From Ostreococcus mediterraneus (taxonomy: Eukaryota; Chlorophyta; Mamiellophyceae; Mamiellales; Bathycoccaceae), in assembly GCA_012295225.1 (NCBI GenBank), contig WMKK01000012.1, positions 434,001-498,000 of the forward strand: 64,000 bases of DNA. Reading direction: 5' to 3'. Below are positions 51,533 through 59,496 of this stretch, piece by piece. Every line of letters begins with the position of its first letter. Position 1 is the first letter of the stretch. Under the pieces are notes generated by a model, which made no database searches, was not told where the DNA came from, and worked only from the letters and a program-made list of their open reading frames with translations. Made by a program: the position numbers and the translations under genes.

Positions 51533-54500
51533 ATGAACGTCCGCGACAGCGACAGCAACTTCCGCACGCGCATCCCGCGACCGGCGATCGCGGCGACATC
51601 AAACAAACCACCACCATGCGCGAATAAAGCATCCGCCGCCGCGGGCGCCGCCGCGGAAGCGTTAGGAAAAGAGAATCGTCAGCAGGGCGCCAAGCGCCGA
51701 CGACACGAATCGACGACGACGGCGTCGGCGTCGGGTGTGGGCGAGATGAGCGCAGATGCGACCGCGATGACGCCAAAACGGTCAAAGAACTCTGGAGAAC
51801 ACGCGTCGGCGTTGGTGCAGTCGTGCGTGAAGTCGTGCGGGCGGTCGATTAGTATCAGAGAAGAATGTGACGAGGAGGATGAACAGTTGGAGGCGTTGTT
51901 GCGCGTGGCGCCTCGGGGGAAGGATAAATTTGATAAGATTGGTAAAGCGCGCGCGTGCGATGAGTATTTAGGGGAATTGAAACCTGCGGTGCGAGCGTTA
52001 CAAGGGCGATTGATGGATGCCAAGGTGGAGTTGGCGAATGCGGATGCGAATTTTGAGCAAAAGAGCCGCGCGATTCGGGAAAAGTTGCAGTCGGCGGAGC
52101 ACGGCAAGGCGAGTTTAGAGGTACAGCTTCGTGAGGCGGTGCAAGAGCAGGCGAGATTAGAAATGGAGGCGAAGAATGCGGTTGAGGCGTCGCGTGTGAG
52201 CGCCAAGGCTAAATCAGTAGCTGAAAAAGAACGCGATGAGGCGACGGCGCGCGCGGAGAAAGCCGTAGCCGAAGCCAACGCCGCGGCTGAAAAGTCTGAG
52301 GGATTACAGAACGATGTCGAACGCTTAGAAGGGGAAATCGTTGCGCTCAACAAGGCGCTGGTCGACGCACAGAGTGAAATTGAAGCGTTGACGTCGACAA
52401 ACTCCACGCTGCAAGGTGATAAATCAAAGCTCACGACTGACATTGGCACGTTGCGCGGAGAGAAGAGCGTGCTGGAAATGCGTGTGGAAACGCTCGAACA
52501 ACAGCACGTCGACCACGCCAATGAGCGCGAAAACATGCGAGAAGAAACAGACAAGCTGCATTCCGAGCTCGCCAAGACACGTGCGGAAAAGGATGGGAGT
52601 TCACAAGCGATGACACGGGCGCTGGAGGATGCCGTAGACGCGCGAGCCAAGGCGGCGAAATGCGCGAGCCAAGCCGAAGCGGCGGATGAGCGTGCTCGAC
52701 GCGCCGAGGATGCGCACAGTCACGCCACTGCAGATTTACAACGAGCGCGCAACGAGCGCAACGTGGCACAGGAACACGCTGCGACGCTCGCATCTGAGAT
52801 TGAAGTTTTAAAGCCGCAACTCGCGGCGACTGAGGAAAAGCTCAAGGCGAGTACGGCGCGCGTAGAGTCGGCGGAGCGCGAGTTGCGGGCGATGACGTCG
52901 TCCAAGGAAACGCTTGATGCAAAGGTCACCAAACTTTCAGAGTCCGTGCGCGAAGCTGAGCAAAAGATTACGAAAATAACTGAGCGCGCGAACGCATCCG
53001 AGCTCGAGAGTACTAGGCTCAACGCCGAATTGATTGCAACGCGCGCGAGCAAAGACGCGCTGGACCCGAAGCTGACCAAGCTCGGTTCCGAACTCGCGGA
53101 TGCTCGCGCCGAAGCGCGCACGTTGAAGCACGATAAGGAACGATTGGAGAATGAGATCACATCGCTCAAGCATGCCGCGCAAGCGCTCGAGGGTGAAAAC
53201 GCAAGCATTAAATCGAAAGTTGATACATTGAAGATTGAAAAGTCTTCGCTCGACGAACGATTACGCGGCGAAGTCGACGCCCGACGAGAGATGGAGGAAG
53301 AATTGAGACACGTCAAAAAATCACTCAAGGAGGCGCAACGCAACGCTGCGGATGAACGTTCCAAAGCTATGGATGCAGAAGACGCTATAAACGATGCCAA
53401 TGCCGTGCGCCAGCAACTCATCGCTCTGCAGCACGCGCACGCGCAGCAGGGTGACGAAATGGCGAGGTGTAAAATGGAGCTCACAAACATTGTAAGCGAT
53501 GAACGAAGCACTTCGGCGCTCATTGCACGTTTGCAAGAAGTCAAAGAGACACTCGCCGCGCGAGAAGAGGAGCTTCAGCACGCCATGGTGACTCGACGTC
53601 ACTTGCACAACACAATTCAAGAGCTCAAGGGGAATATCCGCGTGTTTTGTCGCATCCGACCGCCTTCGCGGGACGAAGACGCGTTTGATGAATCGAATTT
53701 ATCCATTGACAGAAAAGGCGAATTCGCCGGACGGCGTCTCGATATTGCTCCACCCGACGCGCCGAAGAAGTACAAGTTCACCTTTGATCGGGTATTTGCG
53801 ACGAACAGCAATCAAAAGTCAGTGTTTGATGAGATTTCGCTCCTCGTGCAAAGCGCGCTCGACGGGTACAAGGTGTGCATCTTTACGTATGGACAAACTG
53901 GTTCAGGAAAAACTTACACCATGCTTGGCGGTAAAGGCGAAGAGCGTGGTTTAATTCCCCGATCGATGGAGCAAATCTTTGCGTGCCAAGCGCAATTGAA
54001 ATCTAAAGGGATGAGCATCGCCATCACCGCCACTTTGCTTGAGATTTACAATGAGGACATTAGAGACTTGCTCGCTGATGGGTCTTCGGATGGTAAAATT
54101 GAGTACAAAATCAAGCACGACGACGATGGCAACACGCATGTGACCAATTTGAACGCTGTTGAAGTGCACTCGGCGATCGAAGTCGAGGCACTCATGAGCC
54201 AGGCAAACGCGGCGCGCGCCGTCGCAAAGACGAATATGAATGATCGAAGCTCCCGGTCGCACATGGTGATGCGCTTGAGCTTGGACGGCGTCAACGAAGC
54301 CGGTGAAAATATTCACGGTGCACTCAATTTGATTGATTTGGCGGGCAGTGAACGCTTGAAAACGACGGGTGCGACAGGTGACCGGCTGAAAGAAGCCCAA
54401 GCGATTAACAAGTCGCTCTCATCCCTTGGCGACGTCATCTTTTCATTAGCCAACAAGGACAAGCACATCCCGTTTAGGAATTCCAAGCTCACATACTTGC

Positions 54501-54658
54501 TCAAAAATTCCCTCGGTGGCGACTCAAAAACACTGATGCTCGTCAATGTGTCACCAGCGTTAGAGAGCGCACAAGAAACAGTGTGCTCCCTGAGATTCGC
54601 CGAAAAAGTCAACTCGTGCGCTATGAAAAAGGCGTCAAAGAAATCGAGCGAGGCGTAA
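51533..54658 (+). CDS. Kinesin-14 (C-terminal motor, minus-end directed)
   Basis: A 1041-residue protein with its ATG at 51533; upstream the frame is open to 51470 without an ATG. Residues 1-150 are a basic/Ser-rich head. Residues about 180-690 are an almost continuous coiled coil (Glu/Ala/Lys/Leu heptads). The neck and motor occupy 695-1035: LKGNIRVFCRIRPPSRDEDA, FTYGQTGSGKTYTMLGG (P-loop near 787), NMNDRSSRSHMVM (switch I), LNLIDLAGSERL (switch II) and IPFRNSKLTYLLKNSLGGDS. The GN-IRVFCRxRP neck before the motor is diagnostic of kinesin-14. It helps focus spindle poles and slide microtubules. Confidence 0.96.
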   Translation: MNVRDSDSNFRTRIPRPAIAATSNKPPPCANKASAAAGAAAEALGKENRQQGAKRRRHESTTTASASGVGEMSADATAMTPKRSKNSGEHASALVQSCVKSCGRSISIREECDEEDEQLEALLRVAPRGKDKFDKIGKARACDEYLGELKPAVRALQGRLMDAKVELANADANFEQKSRAIREKLQSAEHGKASLEVQLREAVQEQARLEMEAKNAVEASRVSAKAKSVAEKERDEATARAEKAVAEANAAAEKSEGLQNDVERLEGEIVALNKALVDAQSEIEALTSTNSTLQGDKSKLTTDIGTLRGEKSVLEMRVETLEQQHVDHANERENMREETDKLHSELAKTRAEKDGSSQAMTRALEDAVDARAKAAKCASQAEAADERARRAEDAHSHATADLQRARNERNVAQEHAATLASEIEVLKPQLAATEEKLKASTARVESAERELRAMTSSKETLDAKVTKLSESVREAEQKITKITERANASELESTRLNAELIATRASKDALDPKLTKLGSELADARAEARTLKHDKERLENEITSLKHAAQALEGENASIKSKVDTLKIEKSSLDERLRGEVDARREMEEELRHVKKSLKEAQRNAADERSKAMDAEDAINDANAVRQQLIALQHAHAQQGDEMARCKMELTNIVSDERSTSALIARLQEVKETLAAREEELQHAMVTRRHLHNTIQELKGNIRVFCRIRPPSRDEDAFDESNLSIDRKGEFAGRRLDIAPPDAPKKYKFTFDRVFATNSNQKSVFDEISLLVQSALDGYKVCIFTYGQTGSGKTYTMLGGKGEERGLIPRSMEQIFACQAQLKSKGMSIAITATLLEIYNEDIRDLLADGSSDGKIEYKIKHDDDGNTHVTNLNAVEVHSAIEVEALMSQANAARAVAKTNMNDRSSRSHMVMRLSLDGVNEAGENIHGALNLIDLAGSERLKTTGATGDRLKEAQAINKSLSSLGDVIFSLANKDKHIPFRNSKLTYLLKNSLGGDSKTLMLVNVSPALESAQETVCSLRFAEKVNSCAMKKASKKSSEA

Positions 54659-54789
54659 ATTCTTTTCTCCTCCAACCATATCCACAGTATAAGCACTAGT
54701 AACAACAATTTCTCTTGTATGTAATTTACTATCGATATTCATCACAACATTTTACAACAACAAGATAAGTGCAAGGCGAGAGACATGAT

Positions 54790-56250
54790 TTACTTTTCGA
54801 GCTTGCGCAACGTCTGAGACGCGAATTGCGCCACATCCGCCGCTGAAGCGCGCTCGAGAGGATTCATCGCCAAGCATGCATTAATAAGTTGAGATAACTC
54901 ACGCGAACGACCTTCGGGGAGACCAGGTGCCGCTGCGCGCGGCGTTGCCCCTCGAGGAAATTTCTTACCGCTCGCGGTTTCATACAATGTAACTCCGAGT
55001 GAAAACACATCCGCCGCCGCCGTGGGCTTTTCACCCGGGAACAAGTTCAACAACTCTGGCGCGACGTATCCACCATCGCCTTCTTCCCAATCCCAGCCCT
55101 CGTCGAGCGCGCATGCTAACCCCAAGTCGCCAATTTTATACGTACCGTTGATGTCGATGTAAATGTTCTCCGGTTTAATATCCAAGTGAATCACGCGTCG
55201 TTGATGCATGTGCGCGAGACCACTCGCGACTTGATGCGCCAAACGCCACACGTCGAGTTCGGCGACAACTTTCCCCGGAGCTAAGCGCGCGCACACGCTC
55301 GCTAACGACCCGCACGCGCAGTGTTCCATTTGAATGTAAAACAACTGGTCTTGTTGCCAGCTGCGGAAATACCGAACAATGTGCGGGTGCTCGCCCAATA
55401 AATTCGCCGCCTCCACCTCTCGCTTAAACACCGTACGCTGCGCATCCGTCGTGAACGAATGCACGCACTTCTTTACGACAAACGCATCGCCACTCGTCTT
55501 ACTCGTCACCAACCACACTTCGGAATTCTGCGACGAGCCGATTATCTGTTCAAACATAAAGTGCCCTTCGAAATCAAACATCACGTCGTTACTCACTGAA
55601 GTCTGTCGCACCAACCCCGTGGACGTCAACACTTTGGTCTCCATCAACGAATTCATTCTCGATAACGTCGACGGTAAGTTGTGATCCACACTTCCGGATG
55701 CCGCGCCGCGCGTATTAAACTCGGAACCAAACGACGCCGACGCCTCCTCTGAACCAGACGATGCGAACAACGCGTTCCCCGCGTTCCCCGCCGTCGACGC
55801 GCCCCGGCCGACATCCCGTCCAAAAACACGAAATCCATGCTCAAATCCAACGCCTTCATCCTCCGCACCGTGCGCGAGCGCGTTAAAATCAAACCCGCAC
55901 GCGTCTAAATCCGCGCTCCGCGTCTTCGTCCTCCGCCTATCCATCACCGGTGGCGCCGCATCAAACGTCTCTGGCGCCCACGCAACGCGCGCAACGCGAT
56001 CAAGTTCCGCCTCAAACACCCCCACGCGTTTCGCTGGCGGTGATCGCGGATCCACATCCATCGCATCGTCGCATTCCCTCGCCGTGCCGTTCAAATCATC
56101 CTCGAGCCCAGTCGCCTTCAATCCACCCTTCGCGCTCGACGCCGGCGTCAGCGGGCACAGCAATACGCTCATCGGCGACGTCTCAAGTCCATGTCGCTTC
56201 ATCGGCGGCGTGTCACCGCGCGCGTGCGAGCGCAATCGTGGCGTATTCAT
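54790..56250 (-). CDS. WEE1: WEE1 kinase (CDK inhibitory tyrosine kinase)
   Basis: A 486-residue protein from the ATG at 56250 (MNTPRLRSHARGDTPPMKRH). An in-frame ATG at 56379 would add 43 Arg-rich residues but would start 14 bp from the divergent gene's ATG, so the downstream start is preferred. The N-terminal half is unstructured with several Ser/Thr-Pro sites (possible CDK sites). The kinase domain has a degenerate glycine loop (IIGSSQNSEVWLVTS), VVKKCV lysine, HLDIKPENIYIDINGTYKIGDLGLA (HLD and DLG, both typical of WEE1 rather than HRD/DFG), GDGGYVAPELLN and DVFSLGVTLYETASG. It phosphorylates CDK on the inhibitory tyrosine at G2/M. No introns. Confidence 0.92.
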   Translation of the reverse strand: MNTPRLRSHARGDTPPMKRHGLETSPMSVLLCPLTPASSAKGGLKATGLEDDLNGTARECDDAMDVDPRSPPAKRVGVFEAELDRVARVAWAPETFDAAPPVMDRRRTKTRSADLDACGFDFNALAHGAEDEGVGFEHGFRVFGRDVGRGASTAGNAGNALFASSGSEEASASFGSEFNTRGAASGSVDHNLPSTLSRMNSLMETKVLTSTGLVRQTSVSNDVMFDFEGHFMFEQIIGSSQNSEVWLVTSKTSGDAFVVKKCVHSFTTDAQRTVFKREVEAANLLGEHPHIVRYFRSWQQDQLFYIQMEHCACGSLASVCARLAPGKVVAELDVWRLAHQVASGLAHMHQRRVIHLDIKPENIYIDINGTYKIGDLGLACALDEGWDWEEGDGGYVAPELLNLFPGEKPTAAADVFSLGVTLYETASGKKFPRGATPRAAAPGLPEGRSRELSQLINACLAMNPLERASAADVAQFASQTLRKLEK

Positions 56251-56393
56251 CGTCGCGTCACACTCTGTGGCCTCGAGCTGTCGTCTGCGGTGTTTGAATT
56301 TCCGCGTTCGCCACTCGACGACGCGCGCCGCGCGCCGCGAGGGACGGCACGCGGCGGCGACGACGCGCACGATCCCCATCGCGCGCGTTCACC

Positions 56394-57197
56394 ATGGGCA
56401 AGGACAAGGGCAGGGCGTTCGCGTTCGTGAGCGAGCTGAACATGCCCGCGCTGGATTTCATCGCCGACAAGGATACGGATGCGTACCGGAGCTTTCACAT
56501 GGCGCGCTTGGGCACGCGCGAGCTGGAAATCGTGCGGGATGATTTGGACGAGCGCACGGGGATGCGTACCCAGGTGATGCGCACGGTGCCGAATATTACG
56601 CTGCCGAGGCTGGTGCGCGGGATGGTGCCGAATGGCAAGGTGGAGTTTGTGGATACGCGGGAGTTTGTGGACAGCTCGCGGTTCGTCGCGCCGTTTTCGC
56701 AAGAGTTTACGACGGTGAATAATATAACCAAGCACTCCGTCGTACAAGGGGTGATTACGGTGACGAGCACGGGGGCGAAGACGTGTAGGGTGGATGTCGT
56801 GGGCGAGTGTAGGGTGTCGATTCGAGGCGTGGGAGGAATCATCGAAGGTATTGTGATTGATGGAATACGAAAGGCGTATACGTCGCTACCGGAGATTGTG
56901 AAGGAGTGGGTGGTGCATAAGGCGGAGTTGCGACGGGCGGAGAAACGCGCGCTGGCACGAACGGGGAGTTGGGCGTCGTTGACGTCGTATTCAACGGCGC
57001 AAGATGAGATCGACCCGAACGACGAGAACGACGTGAATAACGGCGCGAATGACGGCAAGAATGGTCTTTCTCGCCGGCAAAGGAAGTCAGTGCGTGTATT
57101 TATGTGCTGCACCGCAGCACCTGCGGTTGCAGAGGATGATCCGGACGACACGGCGTTTACGAGCGCGAAAGATTGTTCGGACGCGGCGACGTATTGA
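56394..57197 (+). CDS. Hypothetical protein, START/VASt-like lipid-binding fold suspected
   Basis: A 267-residue protein with its ATG at 56394. Residues 1-185 look like one compact alpha/beta domain: FHMARLGTRELEIVRDDLDE, MRTVPNITLPRLVRGMVP, KVEFVDTREFVDS, TVNNITKHSVVQGVITVT, VDVVGECRVSIRGVGG and IIEGIVIDGIRKAYTSLPEI. The curved-sheet pattern ending in a long amphipathic helix before VKEWVVHK resembles START/VASt-like lipid-binding folds of unknown function in plants, but I cannot name the family. The C-terminal 80 residues are polar and acidic with a Cys pair. It is divergent to WEE1, 143 bp between preferred starts. Confidence 0.65.
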   Translation: MGKDKGRAFAFVSELNMPALDFIADKDTDAYRSFHMARLGTRELEIVRDDLDERTGMRTQVMRTVPNITLPRLVRGMVPNGKVEFVDTREFVDSSRFVAPFSQEFTTVNNITKHSVVQGVITVTSTGAKTCRVDVVGECRVSIRGVGGIIEGIVIDGIRKAYTSLPEIVKEWVVHKAELRRAEKRALARTGSWASLTSYSTAQDEIDPNDENDVNNGANDGKNGLSRRQRKSVRVFMCCTAAPAVAEDDPDDTAFTSAKDCSDAATY

Positions 57198-57333
57198 GTT
57201 TTCAAAACGGTTGACTAGTGTCACCAAAGTAGCAGTTTTAGTGTTTCGATACCAATATTGTTTATGTGAAGTACCGGTAGCGTACAAAAGTATGTTACAA
57301 AGCGTGTGCAAGTGCGATGCTTGTAGATGTATC

Positions 57334-59250
57334 CTATGCTAGCGCGCGTTCAATGTCCCCGATGGCCCCGAGCCACGCGATGATGAAATCCGCATTCGTG
57401 TCGATGATTTCTTGCCGTCGACACAGCGCGCGGGAAAAATCGAGAAATTCTCTTAAACCATCAACTCCACTGCGCTCTTTGCGCCTCTTCGCGTGCTCAG
57501 TGATGATGTCAATAGATCGCGATACTGTCTTTCGAGCGTGAATGTCTTCGCTCAATGTTTCTCGCCGACGTTTACTAATATTGAGTCTCGCGAGCTCGTA
57601 ACGATTCCATGCGAAACATCGCGCCGCCGATTGATACGCGCGTTCAATGGATTGCTTGTCATCTAAAGCAATCTCTTCATCCAGCGCAAGCTCTTCAGTG
57701 TTTTCGAATACGTTCCAGTCTTGATTATTTTGTGTCAGAGACTGCGTAAAATCGACGTCTTCGCTGTCGGATTCCGAGCGCTCTGACTCCGTCTCCGCAA
57801 GTTCCTCATCGCTTCCGGCGATTGGAAACGACATTTGGCGCGCAGACGTCGCTGGCGCTGTGAGTTCTTCATCAGTTGCACCCGTGTCGATAGGTTTTTT
57901 AGCAAACATTTGAGCAATTGTGGGCTGATTCTTCGCCCCTGGGGACTTAACGCTCGCGATGTCTTCGAGTTTATTCACCATGACGCCCAGCCCGCGAATC
58001 TCTTCGGGCTGCATGACTTGTGCCACGCGCAAGTCATGCAGCACGGAGACGACTTCTTTCGCGATTATTTCTGTCTCTGCCGTAGCTTTAAGCATAATCT
58101 TCGATCGCGACAGCACGTCGCATGGTCCGTGGCCCGCGTACGACTTGCGCTGCATGAGCTCTGCGGCGTTTGGGAGCGCGCGCCAGAGCTTCAAATGTAC
58201 GACGCCGCCAACCTTTTTTAATTGTTGTAACCGCCGCGAAACATCCGCCGCGAGCTGACGCACGAAATCCTCCGCCACGTCCATCGTCGCGCATCGCACG
58301 CCCCATGACATTTGCGCACCCACGCTTTTCCGCTCGGGTCGAACGACCCAAGGCGAAGCGTCGACGCCTCGAACGGCGTCAAACACCTTGGTGCCCAATT
58401 TCACGCCCAGCGCCTCATTCAACGCCTTGGCGCTCACTTTTTCCACCACATCCTCACATCGCTCGAGTTTTGCTCCCACACGCGCCTCAAGTGCCTTGAA
58501 CTTCTCCATCGCTTTCCTCCCCAACCCGGGAACGTCCGCCAGCGACGTCTCCGCGACAAACCTCCGCTCGCCTTGGCCCGGCTCGACCACGCGACTCCCA
58601 TTCGGCTTGGCCACCTTTGTCGCCAATCTCGCCACTAATCTATTACTCCCCACGCCCACCGAGCACGCACACGACGTTTTCGCAAACACACGCGCGCGAA
58701 TATCTTCCGCGACGCGCTTTGCGTCGCCATTCGCGTCGTATACGGCGCGCGTAATGTCCGCGTACGCTTCGTCCACGCTCACGCCAATCACGGCACCGCG
58801 CGCGACATCAAATAAAATCCGATACACCTCCAACGCCACCTCGGCGTAGGTGTCAAATTCATACGGCACTGTAACGAGATCTGGACATCGCACCAACGCG
58901 TCGTCGAGCCACATGCCGGCGCGGACGCCAAACGCGCGGGCGGGGTAGTTTGCGCTGCTGATTTCGCCTCGACGCGACGCCTTCGAGCCCCACGTCACGG
59001 CGAGCGGCGTCTCGGGCGAGAGATGCGGCCGCGAGCGCATGGCGACGGCGGCGAAGAAACAGTCCATGTCGACGTGGGCGATGACGCGCGGCGCCGCGGT
59101 GGGGGCGGCGACGCGGGGGGGCGATGGGTTGGTGAGATGTGGCTCGAGCGCATCGAGAAACTCTTCGTAACGCGCGCGCCAGGAGCCGATGAAGTGCAGG
59201 CGGCTGTTGGCGTGGAATGTGTGTACGGTGTTGTCGTTGTGCGGGGGCAT
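57334..59250 (-). CDS. REV1: REV1-type Y-family DNA polymerase / deoxycytidyl transferase, no BRCT domain
   Basis: A 638-residue protein with its ATG at 59250; the frame upstream to 59343 has no ATG. The N-terminal NSRLHFIGSWRARYEEFLDA is the REV1-specific segment that precedes the catalytic core. The core has the metal-binding motifs VIAHVDMDCFFAAV and IGVSVDEAYADIT, then KTSCACSVGVGSNRLVARLA, VPGLGRKAMEKFKALE (HhH), GVRCATMDVAEDFVRQL, and MQRKSYAGHGPCDVLSRS (REV1-type little finger). The last 110 residues may be the Pol zeta/eta-binding C-terminus. It inserts dCMP opposite lesions and scaffolds translesion synthesis. The usual N-terminal BRCT domain is missing. It is same-strand with DNA ligase I. 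Confidence 0.88.
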   Translation of the reverse strand: MPPHNDNTVHTFHANSRLHFIGSWRARYEEFLDALEPHLTNPSPPRVAAPTAAPRVIAHVDMDCFFAAVAMRSRPHLSPETPLAVTWGSKASRRGEISSANYPARAFGVRAGMWLDDALVRCPDLVTVPYEFDTYAEVALEVYRILFDVARGAVIGVSVDEAYADITRAVYDANGDAKRVAEDIRARVFAKTSCACSVGVGSNRLVARLATKVAKPNGSRVVEPGQGERRFVAETSLADVPGLGRKAMEKFKALEARVGAKLERCEDVVEKVSAKALNEALGVKLGTKVFDAVRGVDASPWVVRPERKSVGAQMSWGVRCATMDVAEDFVRQLAADVSRRLQQLKKVGGVVHLKLWRALPNAAELMQRKSYAGHGPCDVLSRSKIMLKATAETEIIAKEVVSVLHDLRVAQVMQPEEIRGLGVMVNKLEDIASVKSPGAKNQPTIAQMFAKKPIDTGATDEELTAPATSARQMSFPIAGSDEELAETESERSESDSEDVDFTQSLTQNNQDWNVFENTEELALDEEIALDDKQSIERAYQSAARCFAWNRYELARLNISKRRRETLSEDIHARKTVSRSIDIITEHAKRRKERSGVDGLREFLDFSRALCRRQEIIDTNADFIIAWLGAIGDIERALA

Positions 59251-59496
59251 CGTGCGCGCGCGGGTAGACGTGGATGTGCCTGTCGACGGCGCGCGCGCGC
59301 CGGCGAGGCGAGCACTGAAGGTTTGTAATTGTACGTCGATCAATGACGTCGCATGCGCGGGTGTCTGTGAATGGTAAATATCACGATGAAATGGTATTAT
59401 TCATGGTGTGGGGTGCCTAATAGTGGTGGTGTTCATGCGTCGCTGGACGAAGACAAATTGCGCGTCGGCGCGAAACGCGGCTGTTGAGTTTCAAAT

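Noticed and set aside
51679-53544. Two long minus-strand frames opposite kinesin-14
   Set aside because: Ser/Cys/Ala-rich antisense of a coiled coil; long coiled coils rarely give antisense stops in GC-rich DNA.
56251-56379. Longer WEE1 N-terminus from the ATG at 56379
   Set aside because: It would put two divergent start codons 14 bp apart and adds only Arg-rich sequence; the ATG at 56250 is preferred, though the longer form is not excluded.
57334-59250. DNA polymerase eta or kappa as identity of the Y-family polymerase
   Set aside because: The NSRLHFIGSW leader, the little-finger GHGPCDVLSRS block and the SVGAQMSWGVR segment fit REV1 better.
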